From Neelides folsomi (Eukaryota > Arthropoda > Collembola > Neelipleona > Neelidae), in assembly GCA_034687125.1 (NCBI GenBank), contig JAQGBZ010000649.1, forward strand, positions 1 through 23,162: a stretch of DNA of 23,162 nucleotides, read 5' to 3'. The notes below the pieces were generated by a model, which saw only the letters and a list, made by a program, of their open reading frames with translations, ran no database searches and was not told the DNA's origin. Positions 1 through 10,929 of this stretch are shown one piece after another (within the stretch, counting starts at the first letter, position 1; each line of letters starts with the position of its first letter). A program made the position numbers and the translations under genes.

Positions 1-77
1 AACCATGGTTCTGGGAAAAAAACCATGGTTCTCAATTGAAAACCATGGAAAACCATGGGTCACCATGGTGACCCATG
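1..77. repeat. CCATGG short repeats with a 24-bp palindrome
   Basis: The motif AACCATGG starts at positions 1, 21, 41 and 51, a spacing of 20, 20 and 10 bases. The block ends in a perfect 24-base palindrome at 54-77 centred on CACCATGGTG. It is much richer in G and C than the DNA that follows. It may be the edge of a satellite or of a mobile element that continues to the left of the window; this cannot be decided here. Confidence 0.6.
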
Positions 78-2298
78 TGCAGAGATTCCGAATGTTAGCC
101 GAATTTATATTTAATTCGGGGCAACACGGCTTTCAGAATTATTTCTTTAATATTTTATTTAACTGTTCGATTTTTACTTTTAATGAAATGAAATAAATAA
201 TACATTTTTACATTTGGAATATTTAGATCATTAATTTTTAATATTAGTTAATAATTAGATTAAATTAAATGTATATCATATTTAATTAAAATTGTTGTGT
301 AATAAGTTTTATGCTTGCAATGTTGAACTTTGTTATATAATTAAAGTGACAATGTAATCTGATTAATTCCATCAAATGAGCGTTGTGGGTCAAGAGGATA
401 TTTGGAGTTAAAGTCCATTAATCAATCAATACAAATTGACAGCGGAGATGTTTAATGTGCAGATTCTTAAAGGCCAAATGGATCCGAGATTTGTTTTTTA
501 TTTCCTTGTCCCTATTTGATACAGACCCCAAGGCACATTAAGATCCTTCACATATCTAAATCGTTATTCTTAAAAACAACAACAATTTTAAAAAAATATT
601 ATTTTTAAAATCTAAAATATTTTTTAAAGGTAATGAGTTTTTAAATAGTTATTAAATATAGTTTTTTACAATGAATTTTATATTCCCCTTAAGTTTTTCC
701 ATTCATAATATGTGTGGAATATTTTGAATGGAAATGTACAATGGGAATTAGAACATTTTTTATTCTATTTTTATTTTCTTATTATCATTGTGGAAGATAA
801 AGAGGTTCAACAAAGGTCGTATTAAGATTATTTCAATCAAAGTTCAATTCACTCCCTTTTTTCTTTGTTTACTCTTAAAGTCTTAAACCATTGGATGGGT
901 TGAAAATTGAAAGAAATAAGTAAGAATTATTTAACAATTTATTAATTCATAGTTATTGAATTATTGCTCGTTCTTAATTGACAATTAATTAGTCTTGTTA
1001 TTCCATTCACACTTTGATAAATATCATTCCAAATTTACTGACTAACCATTCATGCCATACTCATCCCCTAGTTCAAATTAATGGCATGACTTACAATTTA
1101 CCATTTAATGATCCAATTTTATTTACTTTCGAAATATCAAACTCTATTGTCGGTCTATCAGCTCAACATTCATTGTTTTGATAGTTATTCAAAATATTTG
1201 ACTATTTTTAATTGAACTTAAATTTGAGGTTAATTAAATTCTGTTCTAATTCATTTAATTACCTTTGCACTACAAAAACAATGGGATTTACTAACACGTG
1301 TATTGTGTATTATTATTTATTATTATGTATCGGCTATTTATCTACAAACCTACATAAGTATGTTTAATTATAATTATATGAGTATATCCTTATCCTTATA
1401 TCCTTATTTTTATTATAAATTCATATGTAGCATATATTGCATATTCATTCATATGAAAGTACTTTATCTCTTTACATAAGACAATTTGAATCATAAAAAA
1501 ACTCTGACTTTAACCCAGACAAAATCATAAATACAATCTATACATATTACATACTTAATACTTACCTACATACTATAGTACATACATCTATCTGTAATGT
1601 AGTTACAATACAACCATACACTTAAAGTTACTTAACTTGTTAGAACAATTTTAATGAAAATTGTATATAAATATAACCTTAATAAAATAACAGGATGTTT
1701 CATACTTATTAAATGATCAAAACAATATCAGAAATACTATTAGTATTTTCATACGAAGGTACTTTTAAATACCTTAGAATAATTAACAAATAGATTTTAC
1801 CTTGTGCAAAAGAATTTTAAATCTGTATGTTAGAATTGATATAATATTAATATTGAAATAATAATATAAAGAATGTAAGTAATGATGCAAGTGTAAATAC
1901 TTTAAATACATAATAAGATGGTTTGTCATTAGGTCATAACAAAGCTATGTACATAGTTAAATAACTTAAATGAAATGTACAGAGCTGAGTCCTTTAATGA
2001 ATTTATTTATGAGTTGAGATTTACGTAAGATTTTTAAGTAATGTGTTTATATCTCTTTAATGGCCATTGTTATTCAACATCTCATTTTATATGGTTTTAT
2101 TATTGAAGACGGTTAAGTGAATGTAAAAGACTTTTGTAAACCATGATTGTTCCCATTTGTAGCCAGATGGTTATTTCCACTAATCCCCAATCTCCATCTG
2201 CTCCGTCTCTTTCTCCACCAGGAACAGTTTTTTGATCAATCTGACCATGAGCTTTCTTTATATCTTTTCACTATTTAACTTCTTTTTTATTTGTAATT
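78..2298. other. non-coding DNA upstream of the transporter gene
   Basis: About 2.2 kb of AT-rich sequence with no open frame that looks coding on either strand. Two stretches are less AT-rich: about 360-545, and about 2100-2290 just before the transporter start. The second is a reasonable place for the promoter and 5' UTR, but no clear core-promoter motif was identified. A small inverted repeat, TCATGCCAT at 1050-1058 and its complement at 1081-1089, could form a hairpin. No tRNA-like cloverleaf was noticed. Confidence 0.5.
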
Positions 2299-4710
2299 AT
2301 GAATAAACCTAAGGAGGTCGTCCCGCTCCTCCATCCGAACAAAATGCCGCTCATTAATGGAAAACCAGACAACAAAAGGTTTTTTAAAAAATTTAAAATA
2401 TCAAATAATTTTTTTAATTAAATAGTTAATTAGATTAATTACTAACCCAATATAGTTAAACTGTTTTGTTATACTTTTCAAAATACTAACAATAAGTTAA
2501 CTTTAATATGGTAATGTTTTACTAAATTGATTTTTTAATGTGAAATTGTTTAAAATTGGCATTATTTAGCAAATCAACCGAAATTGATCTTTCGTCAATG
2601 AGGAAAAGGAGCTATGACAATTTCGAAGAACCTTATGATCCTTTTAAGAATCGAAATGTGGAAAATCCTACATCGTAAGATTTTATTAATATAATTAAAA
2701 ATGAGTATTTTTTAAAATAAGATATTTTTCAGAAATATGGACACGATGGTTCATCTACTCAAAGGAAACGTCGGAACGGGAATCTTGGCAATGCCCGAGG
2801 CATTTAAAAACTCTGGGTTGATAATTGGAACGTTCGGAACGTTTCTTGTTGGAGCCATTTGCGTTTATACAATGAATTTACTGGTGAATTGTATTTGAAT
2901 TACTTTTATATTAAAGCGTTAATTGGGTGTTATTGTTATTAACGTGTTTTTAGGTATTTAATTTAAATGATTGTTAAATGAGAATTTTTAACAAATTACG
3001 CAATTAATTTAATAAATAGGTCAATTGTTCACAAATTTTGTGCGTGCGAAACAAAGTACCGTCAATGTCTTTTTCCCAAGTTGCAATCGCAGCTTTTAAC
3101 GATGGACCGCCGTTTATGAAGAAAATTGCTAAATTCACAGCGTAAATATTTAAAACATATTTTAAATATTATGTATAGAATTTTATTAAGCATTATTTTA
3201 TTTTCCGATTAATAACATTTCAGAACAATGATTGATGTTTTTCTTTGCATTGCTCAACTTGGATTTTGTTCAGTTTATTTTGTGTTTATTGCAAAAAATT
3301 TGAAACATGTGAGATTATATTTATTTTAAACTAATTAATTTTTTCATTAACTTTAACTTTAAGTTTGTATTTATTAATTGCAATTTAATTAAAGTGATTT
3401 TAATTCATTTTTTAAAAGTTAATTAACTATCATAAAGGTTCTTGAACAATGGTTCGAATTTGAATTCAGCGTCCAAACTTACATTGCGTTTCTCCTCCTC
3501 CCAATGATTTTATTGAATTGGATCAGGAATTTGAGTCTTTTGGCCAAATACGAATTTTTTGCGAATATCTTTATGGGAGTTGGTCTTGGAATTATTTATT
3601 ATTTCTGTCTTGTTGATTTCGACCCAGCAGAAATGAAGGAACGGAAAATGTTCGCTAGTTGGTCTCAGCTTCCACTTTGGTTCGGAACTGCCATTTACTC
3701 ATTTGAAGGAATCGGAGTTGTAAGTTTTGAACATTCATTAAATAAAACTCCCTTCTTAATTAGATTCGTGTTAATTAAATTAAAGTCATTTGACTTCATA
3801 TTTTATCAAGATAATAATGCTTTATGTGTAGGTTCTCCCATTGGAAAATAAAATGAAACGTCCACAAGATTTTGGCGGGCTTAATGGAGTTTTGACCCGG
3901 AGCATGATTCTCGTAGGGGCTCTATATATTGTCACGGGGCTGGCGGGATATTTGAGATATGGAGAAATGGTTGAAGGAAGCATCACACTCAATTTGCCTA
4001 CAAATAACTAGTAAAATAATTTAATTACAAATTATTCATCATTAATAGTTAGTTAAATTGTTATTTCCTTTGTCTCACTTGAATTGCGTTATTCAGATAT
4101 ATATATGTTGATTAATTATACATTTAATTAATACATTTATATTAATACTTTAAAAGTCCAATTAAATTAGTCTTGCAGATGGAGTTATTCTCGTAATGGC
4201 CATAAGTATCTTTTTCACTTACGCAATTCCATTTTTCGTTCCTGTCGACATCATCATGCCATCTATCAAGAAACGGTTTGGCGCCAAAGTTTGGACCTTT
4301 GCTGAATTGTCGCTTAGAACGGTTTTGGTCCTTTTGACTTGTAATTCATTTTTTAACTTCATTTAATTCCATTGTAATTGTAATTAAACTGCTCATTTTA
4401 ATTGTAATTATACTTCTCATTTTATTTGTAATTAAATATCTAATTCATTTACGGTTTATTTAATTAAGTCGGAGTCGCTGAAGTTGTTCCAAATTTGGGT
4501 GCTTTGATTTCTCTCGTTGGGGCCGTTTGTTCCGGAACTCTCGCCTTTATTTTCCCACCGATCATCAACATTGGGGCGAATTATGAAATCGGCTATGGGA
4601 AATATTACTGGAAACTCCTTAAAGATCTTTTATTGGTTTTCTTCGGACTCATTGGATTCGTCACTGGGACTTATATGAGTTTATCAGAAATCATCAGTTC
4701 AGAACATTAA
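2299..4710 (+). CDS. proton-coupled amino acid transporter (SLC36/PAT type)
   Basis: Multi-pass membrane transporter of the amino acid/auxin permease superfamily. SLC36 (PAT) members move small neutral amino acids with protons across lysosomal or plasma membranes. I read nine exons with GT-AG introns: 2299-2378, 2570-2674, 2733-2883, 3020-3141, 3224-3308, 3438-3719, 3832-4010, 4171-4340 and 4469-4710. They join without a stop into 471 residues, normal for the family. The N-terminus is a hydrophilic cytosolic tail. The first membrane segment carries the family signature [20 protein letters not shown]. Other matches are [10 protein letters not shown] in exon 4, [20 protein letters not shown] across exons 6-7 and ITLNLP at the end of exon 7. 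The last exon encodes the final helices ([20 protein letters not shown]) and ends in SSEH. At exon 8 the stronger-looking TTGCAG acceptor would create a stop, so the acceptor at 4169-4170 is used. An AATAAA lies at 4934-4939. The substrate is not deducible. Confidence 0.93.
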
Positions 4711-5339
4711 GTTTTTAATCTTAAGTTTTTAATCTTAATCTCAGAATCTTAAATATTCCGATTTAATTTTAATTCAACATTTAATTTAATCAGATATTCA
4801 TTGATTCATTCAACAGTGTAAAATAGCATTGATTTTTACATGACTTTTTCTTCCCATTTTATCATTTTATTTCCATTCCACAATCCTTACATTTATTGAT
4901 AATTGACAAATAACAGCAGAACGATAAAGTGATAATAAATTCCTATGTCAAAATGAAAGCCTTAAATAAAAAGACCTTTTAGATTAATTGGTCAATTTAT
5001 TTCGCATAAACTCATGAATAGAAATAATTATAAAAATCTATTCAGATGACCTCAAAACACATTAAAAATTCATATATATCTGTAATTAAATTATTCCAAT
5101 AATGAAGATATATACCTAATGATTAATGAAGATATGTTAATAAATACAATGTAGGTTTAACCTTATATTTAACATTGAAAATCAAAACTGTTATTCGATT
5201 TTTTATCAATTATCAATTGGTCAATTAATTATCAATTAATTGATTTTTCGGCATTGTTTGATCATGTAATTAAATGAGAGATGGACATTGGGAATTCTTT
5301 TATTACGTTTTCCCATTTGAGTGAGTGAAGAACTTTACG
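4711..5339. other. intergenic spacer with 3' UTR and poly(A) signal
   Basis: AT-rich spacer between two genes on the same strand. It starts with a short direct duplication (GTTTTTAATCTTAA, about 4711-4738). It contains AATAAA at 4934-4939, which suits the transporter's poly(A) signal. The right end should hold the promoter of the crystallin-like gene; I see no clear motif there. Confidence 0.5.
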
Positions 5340-6226
5340 ATGAAGATTTTAAACATTTCCTTCGTTTTTGCCTCTTTCTTAACTGTGGCTTATTGCGCTG
5401 GGCCTTTGGCTCGATTGTTCAATTTGAAGAATTTCAATCCCGACACGGCTACTTTTATTGTCAATGCAAGGGACGAAGATCGATTCGGTCAGGATTGTTT
5501 TGCCGAAGGGCAAAAAGCTGACTCAGTTTGTGTAAATGGAACGTAAGTGAACAAATTATGAAAATTAATAATTTAAATTTAAAAATAACGGGATTTACCA
5601 TTTATCATTTATATAATTTGTTGGTAGAGCCTTAAATTTTGAAAATTTTGCACATGCGCATTTGAAATTTTGTGATCTTACGCTTTTGAAGATTTAAATT
5701 GTCAATTAACAAATTATGCATATACTTTAATTGCCAATTAACTAATTTTAATGGTTTTTTATGCAGATGGCTTTTCTACCCTGATGATTTCCTGGACACG
5801 ACTTCCACAACGATTCCGTTCATGATTTCAGACACTTGCGAAAATTTCAAAGCTGAGCTTTCAAAGAAAGTTTCTTCTTACCGCTCTGCAAACGACCCCG
5901 ATGACGTAGATGCTGAAGTGTTAACTCTTTACCAGGAAAAGAATTACCGCGGGGAAGAACAAAAAATCGTGATCGCACGAGGAGGGCAAATTGAAAACGT
6001 CAATATCAACTTCACTTCTTTCATCGCTTCATCTGAACTGACGAGATATGAATTTTGTCAAAGAGAGGATGGACAAGGACTTTGCGTTTGTATTTACACA
6101 GAGGGTGGAAGAGCCATTGAAGACATTGGGCTTTATCTTGGACTTGCCGCGGGAGATGTCAAATCTGTGATGAGGGATTGCAGAAGTGGTTGCTTCGCAA
6201 GTAAAAAAATCAGAGAGGAACTTTAA
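5340..6226 (+). CDS. secreted beta/gamma-crystallin-like protein
   Basis: A two-exon gene (5340-5542 and 5767-6226; GTAAGT donor, TATGCAG acceptor, phase 2 intron) encoding 220 residues. The start is the ATG at 5340, which opens directly into a signal peptide (MKILNISFVFASFLTVAYC). An N-terminal cysteine-containing region follows, then Greek-key-like motifs at about residues 119-138 (LTLYQEKNYRGEEQKIVI) and on to about 204, ending in the GDVKSVMRDC pattern typical of a beta/gamma-crystallin motif end. Eleven cysteines follow the signal peptide, suggesting an extracellular disulfide-bonded protein. The product at 17052-17891 is a paralogue: its intron falls at the same place and phase, just before a W-x-F-Y motif. 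Family members may bind calcium or ligands, but no function can be assigned. AATAAA follows at 6275-6280. Confidence 0.8.
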
Positions 6227-6274
6227 AGTTCAATCTATGGAAAATTATTTATTTATAAATCCTTGATATTTCAC

Positions 6275-6280
6275 AATAAA
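6275..6280 (+). terminator. poly(A) signal of the crystallin-like gene
   Basis: A canonical AATAAA begins 49 bases after the stop codon and is followed by T-rich sequence. Cleavage would fall near 6295-6310. Confidence 0.6.
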
Positions 6281-7181
6281 TTTTATTACATCTGTTCTAT
6301 CAAATTTATTTCATTTAGCTTTAAATTATTTAAAATTGCTGTGAGGGTTTTTTGACCCATTGCTTGCATTAATTATATTAATTCATTGTTATTGGGTTCT
6401 TAAAGGAGATTGGTCAAAACTAAATTCATTTTACCTATGTACATAATTAGTAGTTGCTCTGATAATAAATCTTAAGTTGAAGTTGATATATTAACGTTGC
6501 TTCATTTTAAATGAAGGATCTTTAATTGAAATAAAAGAAATAGTTGTATACACTTAAGATAGATATATCTTATATGAGTTATATGTTGCTAAAATACTAA
6601 AATGTATTGGTTATGAATATATGTGTTATTTAGGGCCTTTCATAAGAAACAGGTGAAGATAATTTAAAAGATAAATATTGACGTCATCGTCTACCAATTA
6701 TTTATTTTTATCCACTATTACTACAATTAATCGATTTACTATTCCAATTATTCATCATTTTTAATTTGATTTTCATGTTAAAACTAAATGGATATGAAAT
6801 AAAGAATAATTAATTGAATCCTTATTTTATTTTCATTTCATTTTCACTAAACAAATAAAATATTCAATACGATTCTCGTATTGGATTAAAATATAATTTT
6901 CTAATTAGCATATGGGGGCTAATTTCAAAACTGTACCTAAGCAACACAATAAAATTATGGTTATTTTATATATGTACATAGGTAAATTACAATTTGCGCA
7001 CTTTATTTTCTTAAATAAATAAATTGAGTGAATCAAACAAAATCATAAATACTTTAGGAAATAATTAATTCTTTTTCAATGTTAATCCTGTAATGTTAGT
7101 TTATTTATTGTTAGTTTAGTTATAATATAAATATGCAATGTTAAAATATGTAAAGCATTAAATTTTGAACTTAACAATTTC
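6281..7181. other. intergenic AT-rich DNA between convergent genes
   Basis: About 900 bases with no coding frame, lying between the 3' ends of two convergent genes. A TTTATT at 7100-7105 (AATAAA on the minus strand) could be the poly(A) signal of the filamin-repeat gene. Nothing else was recognised. Confidence 0.5.
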
Positions 7182-7925
7182 TTAATTGACATTAACTGCA
7201 AAGGGAGAACCCGGCACGTGTTCTTCCCCATACTTTAAATGTAATTGATAAACTCCTGAATTTGATGGTTTATATTGAACGTGAATCGTTCCATCCAAAT
7301 TCTCTTTAAATCCAACTTCAGCTCTTCCCGGACCTTCCATGTAAACATTTAAACCTCCCGCCACGCCGCTTCCTCTTGCGTCCAAAATGAATTGATTGGT
7401 CACCAAGGAACGTCCAGCAACCAAAGCGTTGCCCGAAACCTTCACATTTTGAATGGCGCTCACTCGCTGGCTGTCGTCCCCAACAACGTTAACCGGAAAT
7501 GGCGATCCCGGAACGTCCCGACCAAAGAACTTGATATGAATTCGATAAGAACCGGGGAAAACAGGTGTATAGGAAACTTCAACGATTCCACCAGGAGCAG
7601 CAGAAAATGTAAATGGTGGATTTGATGGACCTATTAATTACAATTAAAAATTAAATTTAGCTTACTAATTGTAAAAAATCACAATTTTCACATTTTCACA
7701 TTTTAAATAATAAAATAGTTTAAATTTAATTTACTAGTAATTAAATAATTTCTTGATTTTGATTAATTTAATTGATTTTAATTTAATTAAAATTTTACGA
7801 CCTTCAACACCAAAAGTAATTCCTTGAGTTCCTTGATTATTCGGATTAATGTAAAATTTGCTAGTTTGCCCAGCCATGCCAAAAGACAATCCGTCGCCTG
7901 AGGCGATAATGAAATTCGCAGACAT
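7182..7925 (-). CDS. small protein of two filamin repeats
   Basis: Two exons on the minus strand (7925-7802 and 7630-7182, phase 1 intron, acceptor TTAATAG) give 190 residues made almost wholly of two filamin/ABP280 immunoglobulin-like repeats. Repeat 1 opens with ASGDGLSFGMAGQTSKFYI, includes GVEGPS across the splice and closes with GSYRIHIKFFGRDVPGSPF. Repeat 2 runs from about residue 98 and closes with GVYQLHLKYGEEHVPGSPF, then VNVN and stop. The GSPF endings are hallmarks of the family. Full-length filamins have two N-terminal calponin-homology domains that bind actin and many repeats; neither is present. The ATG lies only seven residues before the start of repeat 1, so the protein looks complete rather than a cut piece. 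No signal peptide is seen, so it is probably cytosolic. An unseen upstream exon cannot be excluded. Confidence 0.85.
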
Positions 7926-8095
7926 TTTAAATCCCAATTAATTAAATCCGAATTAAATATCAAATAAAGTATTTAGAATAATAAAGGGAATAAAATGTAA
8001 ATTAAAGTGTTGAAGCTTTGAGAGTTAAATGAAGAGAATGAGGATGAGTCGTGATAAAAATAGTTGGCCTACGCGTCGTCCAAAAAACTCACAAG

Positions 8096-8226
8096 ACACC
8101 AAAGTCTCCTAATACACCGAAGTCTCCGAATACACCGAATATGCAAAAGGCTCCGAATATATAAAAGTTATCCGAATATACAAATGTTTAATACACCGAA
8201 TATACAATTTACAAAAGTTCCTGAAT
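8096..8226. repeat. degenerate short tandem repeat, ACACCGAAGTCTCCGAAT-like
   Basis: Two adjoining 18-base units at 8096-8113 and 8114-8131 differ at only two positions. More decayed copies continue to about 8226, several ending in TCCGAAT or CTGAAT. The block lies about 170 bases upstream of the filamin-repeat start and so could overlap its promoter. Confidence 0.6.
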
Positions 8227-8956
8227 GACTTTGAGAATGCGAAAGCGACGAAGATAAAAAAAATGTTTGAATGTTGGGCCAAAGAGGTGTGGAATTATTT
8301 TTAAACCTCATTATCAAATGGAATTCCTCCTTGGCCCTCATTTCCGGAAACAAGCCAACTACAACACACACGCTCCATTAATCCGACAAAAACCACCTAC
8401 GGAACTCCCCCTTTATTTATTTCAAAATTTTAACATTTGTCAATTAATTATGATTGATTTCCTCACTAAATCTTGTGTATTTATTTTCATAACATTTTAA
8501 AGACTCTTAAAATCATTTAACAACAGTTATAAATCCAGTTGTAAAAGAAAGCCGAAAAGAAGTTTAAAACAACATTTTAAGTTTAAGTTTTCCCGCGTCA
8601 TAAAGTGACGCGGAATTATCTTTTTTTAGTTGATAGTTATTTAAAAGTGTTATAGTAGGTTTTGTAGAGAATTTAATGGAGATTCCGAATCTGTATAGTT
8701 TTTATATAACATTCTTAATATTAAACTGTCTATAACCAATATAAAGTAATTTTCCATTCGGTGCCAGAAATAATAAAAATAGAATTGTAATAATAATTTT
8801 ATATTCAATGAAGCATAAATGTTAAATTAGATAAAATTCCACAAACTAAATTAAACGAATTAAAGGAATAGTTATAATACTTAATTTAGGTCAAATTAAT
8901 GAAAAATGTATTTTTGTATCACAATAAAAAAGTATAAAAAAGATGAATTTGATTTG
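8227..8956. other. intergenic DNA with a GC-rich hairpin
   Basis: No supported gene. Less AT-rich sequence at about 8260-8420 could be regulatory for the minus-strand gene to its left. At 8593-8613 an 8-bp perfect inverted repeat (CCGCGTCA, loop TAAAG, TGACGCGG) stands out against the AT-rich background. It does not match the histone mRNA stem-loop. It could be a remnant of a small inverted-repeat element. Confidence 0.45.
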
Positions 8957-9892
8957 TTAATCGAGCGATTGAGGTTCATCTTCATCACCGGCCACTTTCT
9001 CGTCATATTTGAGATAATTAATGAAGGAGTAAACTCGCCATAAAATGAGGGTTTTAAATGCAAGGTGGAAAATCGTCGTTCCGCTCCCAACGAAGTTCAC
9101 TGGCGTCAAACCAACATTCACAATCAAATTCACAAATCCGAAGGCAAAGACGACGATGGAAATTGTGAACCAAATCCGACATTTTCCAGATTCCCGCTTT
9201 AAAAATATAAAAAAGTTAGTTAATTATATATTAACTAGTTAGTTAATTTAATTGTAATTTAGTTTAGTTTAACTTTCTTACTTGTGTAGCTCCACTGAAT
9301 AAAACGCCACCGAGGATGATTTGAATTAAACAGAGAAACGCTTCTATACAAAGTGTCGTAATTGCCACTAAAACTTTATTTAAATAAATAATCATTAAAC
9401 AATTGTATTATTAATATTGTAATTTGAGGTAAACAATGTTGAGTTAAGTACTCGATTCGAGTTAATTAAAGGATTTTAATTTTAGTAATGAAGTAATGAT
9501 ATTTGTAATTGTAATTTAAAAAGTGTTGTTTACGGGCAACTTTTAGTATATTGTCATTTCCGTAATTTCTCAGGTGTGAATTCTTCGACAATTCCATTTC
9601 CTGATGGAATTCTTCGAGTTCCAAATTGAGGACGAAATCGGTCCTGTAAAGTAAAATGCTGAGAAGATGAGAACACGTGAAGGAGAGAGAAATGAAACTC
9701 AGGGCCTTATAAGTAAAAACATCAATTAATTAAAGATTAAAATTACTTAATTATAATAGTTTGTAATTACTTAATTGGGTTTAAAATTAATATTATATAA
9801 ATAATATAAAGAAAATATTATTTTCTTACCATATCCGTTATTGCTAGGAATTGAACATTCCCCCTTTTAGTTAACCCACAACAATTAACCAT
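8957..9892 (-). CDS. tetraspan membrane protein, family not recognised
   Basis: Four exons on the minus strand (9892-9830, 9705-9534, 9367-9282, 9196-8957) join in frame to 186 residues. The start is the ATG at 9892, giving MVNCCGLTKRGNVQFLAITD. Hydrophobic segments lie at about residues 17-41, 79-104, 115-137 and 146-168. A hydrophilic, acidic stretch (about 44-75, LELEEFHQEMELSKN) lies between the first two. The C-terminus is a short charged tail (DEKVAGDEDEPQSLD), probably cytosolic. The layout, with small size, four helices and N-terminal cysteines, recalls the MARVEL or other four-helix families, but the CCG motif and disulfide loop of true tetraspanins are absent. All donors are GTAAG or GTAAA. 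The final-exon acceptor (TTTAAAG) lacks the usual pyrimidine tract. Function is unknown. Confidence 0.75.
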
Positions 9893-10929
9893 TTCTATAA
9901 TTAGCTAATTAGCAAATTAACAGGGAAAGAAACAAAATTATAAATTTAAGAAAAGTTTTAAATTCCAAATTAGGAGTTTAATTTGTTTAATGAATAATCA
10001 TATGAACTGGCCGATGAGTTGAATTTTGGCTGGTAAAATGTGTCACTTGAGAAAAAGATAAATTAATGAGTAGCTCTGAACAAACATTTTGTTTATCAAC
10101 ACACAATTGGGGTTTTTATCAACTTCAAACTTATTCAAAATTAAGATAAAGATAAAGGAACATTTTCATGTTAAGTTTTATCTTTATTGGTATTTAATGC
10201 ATTGTACAAGTATTTAATGCGCATTTGTATACCGTACACCTAAAGGTACTCATAGTTAATGTTAAGGTTTATTGCCATTTAAAAGCTAAACTTATTAATA
10301 ATTATGGTTTGAATTTCAACTAAAATTTATGTAATGTTGTTAATTAGGTAAATGTTATTTAATAATTTAGTCCCAACGAATCAATAGATCAATACATATC
10401 GTAAATACAATATGATATATGAAATATTGTATATGAATATCAAAGATTTAGTAATAAAATTGCTTAAATCTTAATTAAAAGATTAGGCATTTATATTTAA
10501 AATAGCAGTCAGGGAAAAAATGAAGTCACTTAAATCCACAAAAAACAAATCTATGTATGGAGAGTTTTTAATATCGTGTACATAAAATAATCCATTTATT
10601 TTGTAATCCTTATTTTGTAATCCTTGGGTTCAAAGTATAAAGGTTGAATAGTGAATTAAGAAATACAGAAATATTCAATATTTCTGGTATTAAATATATA
10701 AATATTAGGTAAATTTGTTCAACTTAAAATAATAATTCATACCTACATTATTCATACCTATATCTACATTATTAATAGAGAAGATCAAAAGCATACACTT
10801 ACTGATTGTTATCAGTTACTAAATTGTTCTAGTTCTAGCTTCTAGCCTAGACCTATATAAAAGTAGCTAAATGCTAAAATAACGTTGATGGTCAAAATAA
10901 TTAAGATTTATGAAACTAGTTACAAAATG
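9893..10929. other. intergenic AT-rich DNA
   Basis: About 1 kb with no coding frame on either strand, lying between the tetraspan gene's 5' end and the 3' end of the broken squalene-synthase-like gene. It contains a small direct repeat (TTTTGTAATCCTTATTTTGTAATCCTT, about 10598-10625, given only as a note). The tetraspan promoter should lie at its left end. Confidence 0.5.

Noticed and set aside
5..196. Short plus-strand open frame at the left edge
   Set aside because: Produced by the CCATGG repeats; no splice partner or family resemblance.
7182..7925. Treating the filamin repeats as a pseudogene fragment of a large filamin
   Set aside because: Both exons are intact with consensus splice sites, and the start falls almost at a repeat boundary.
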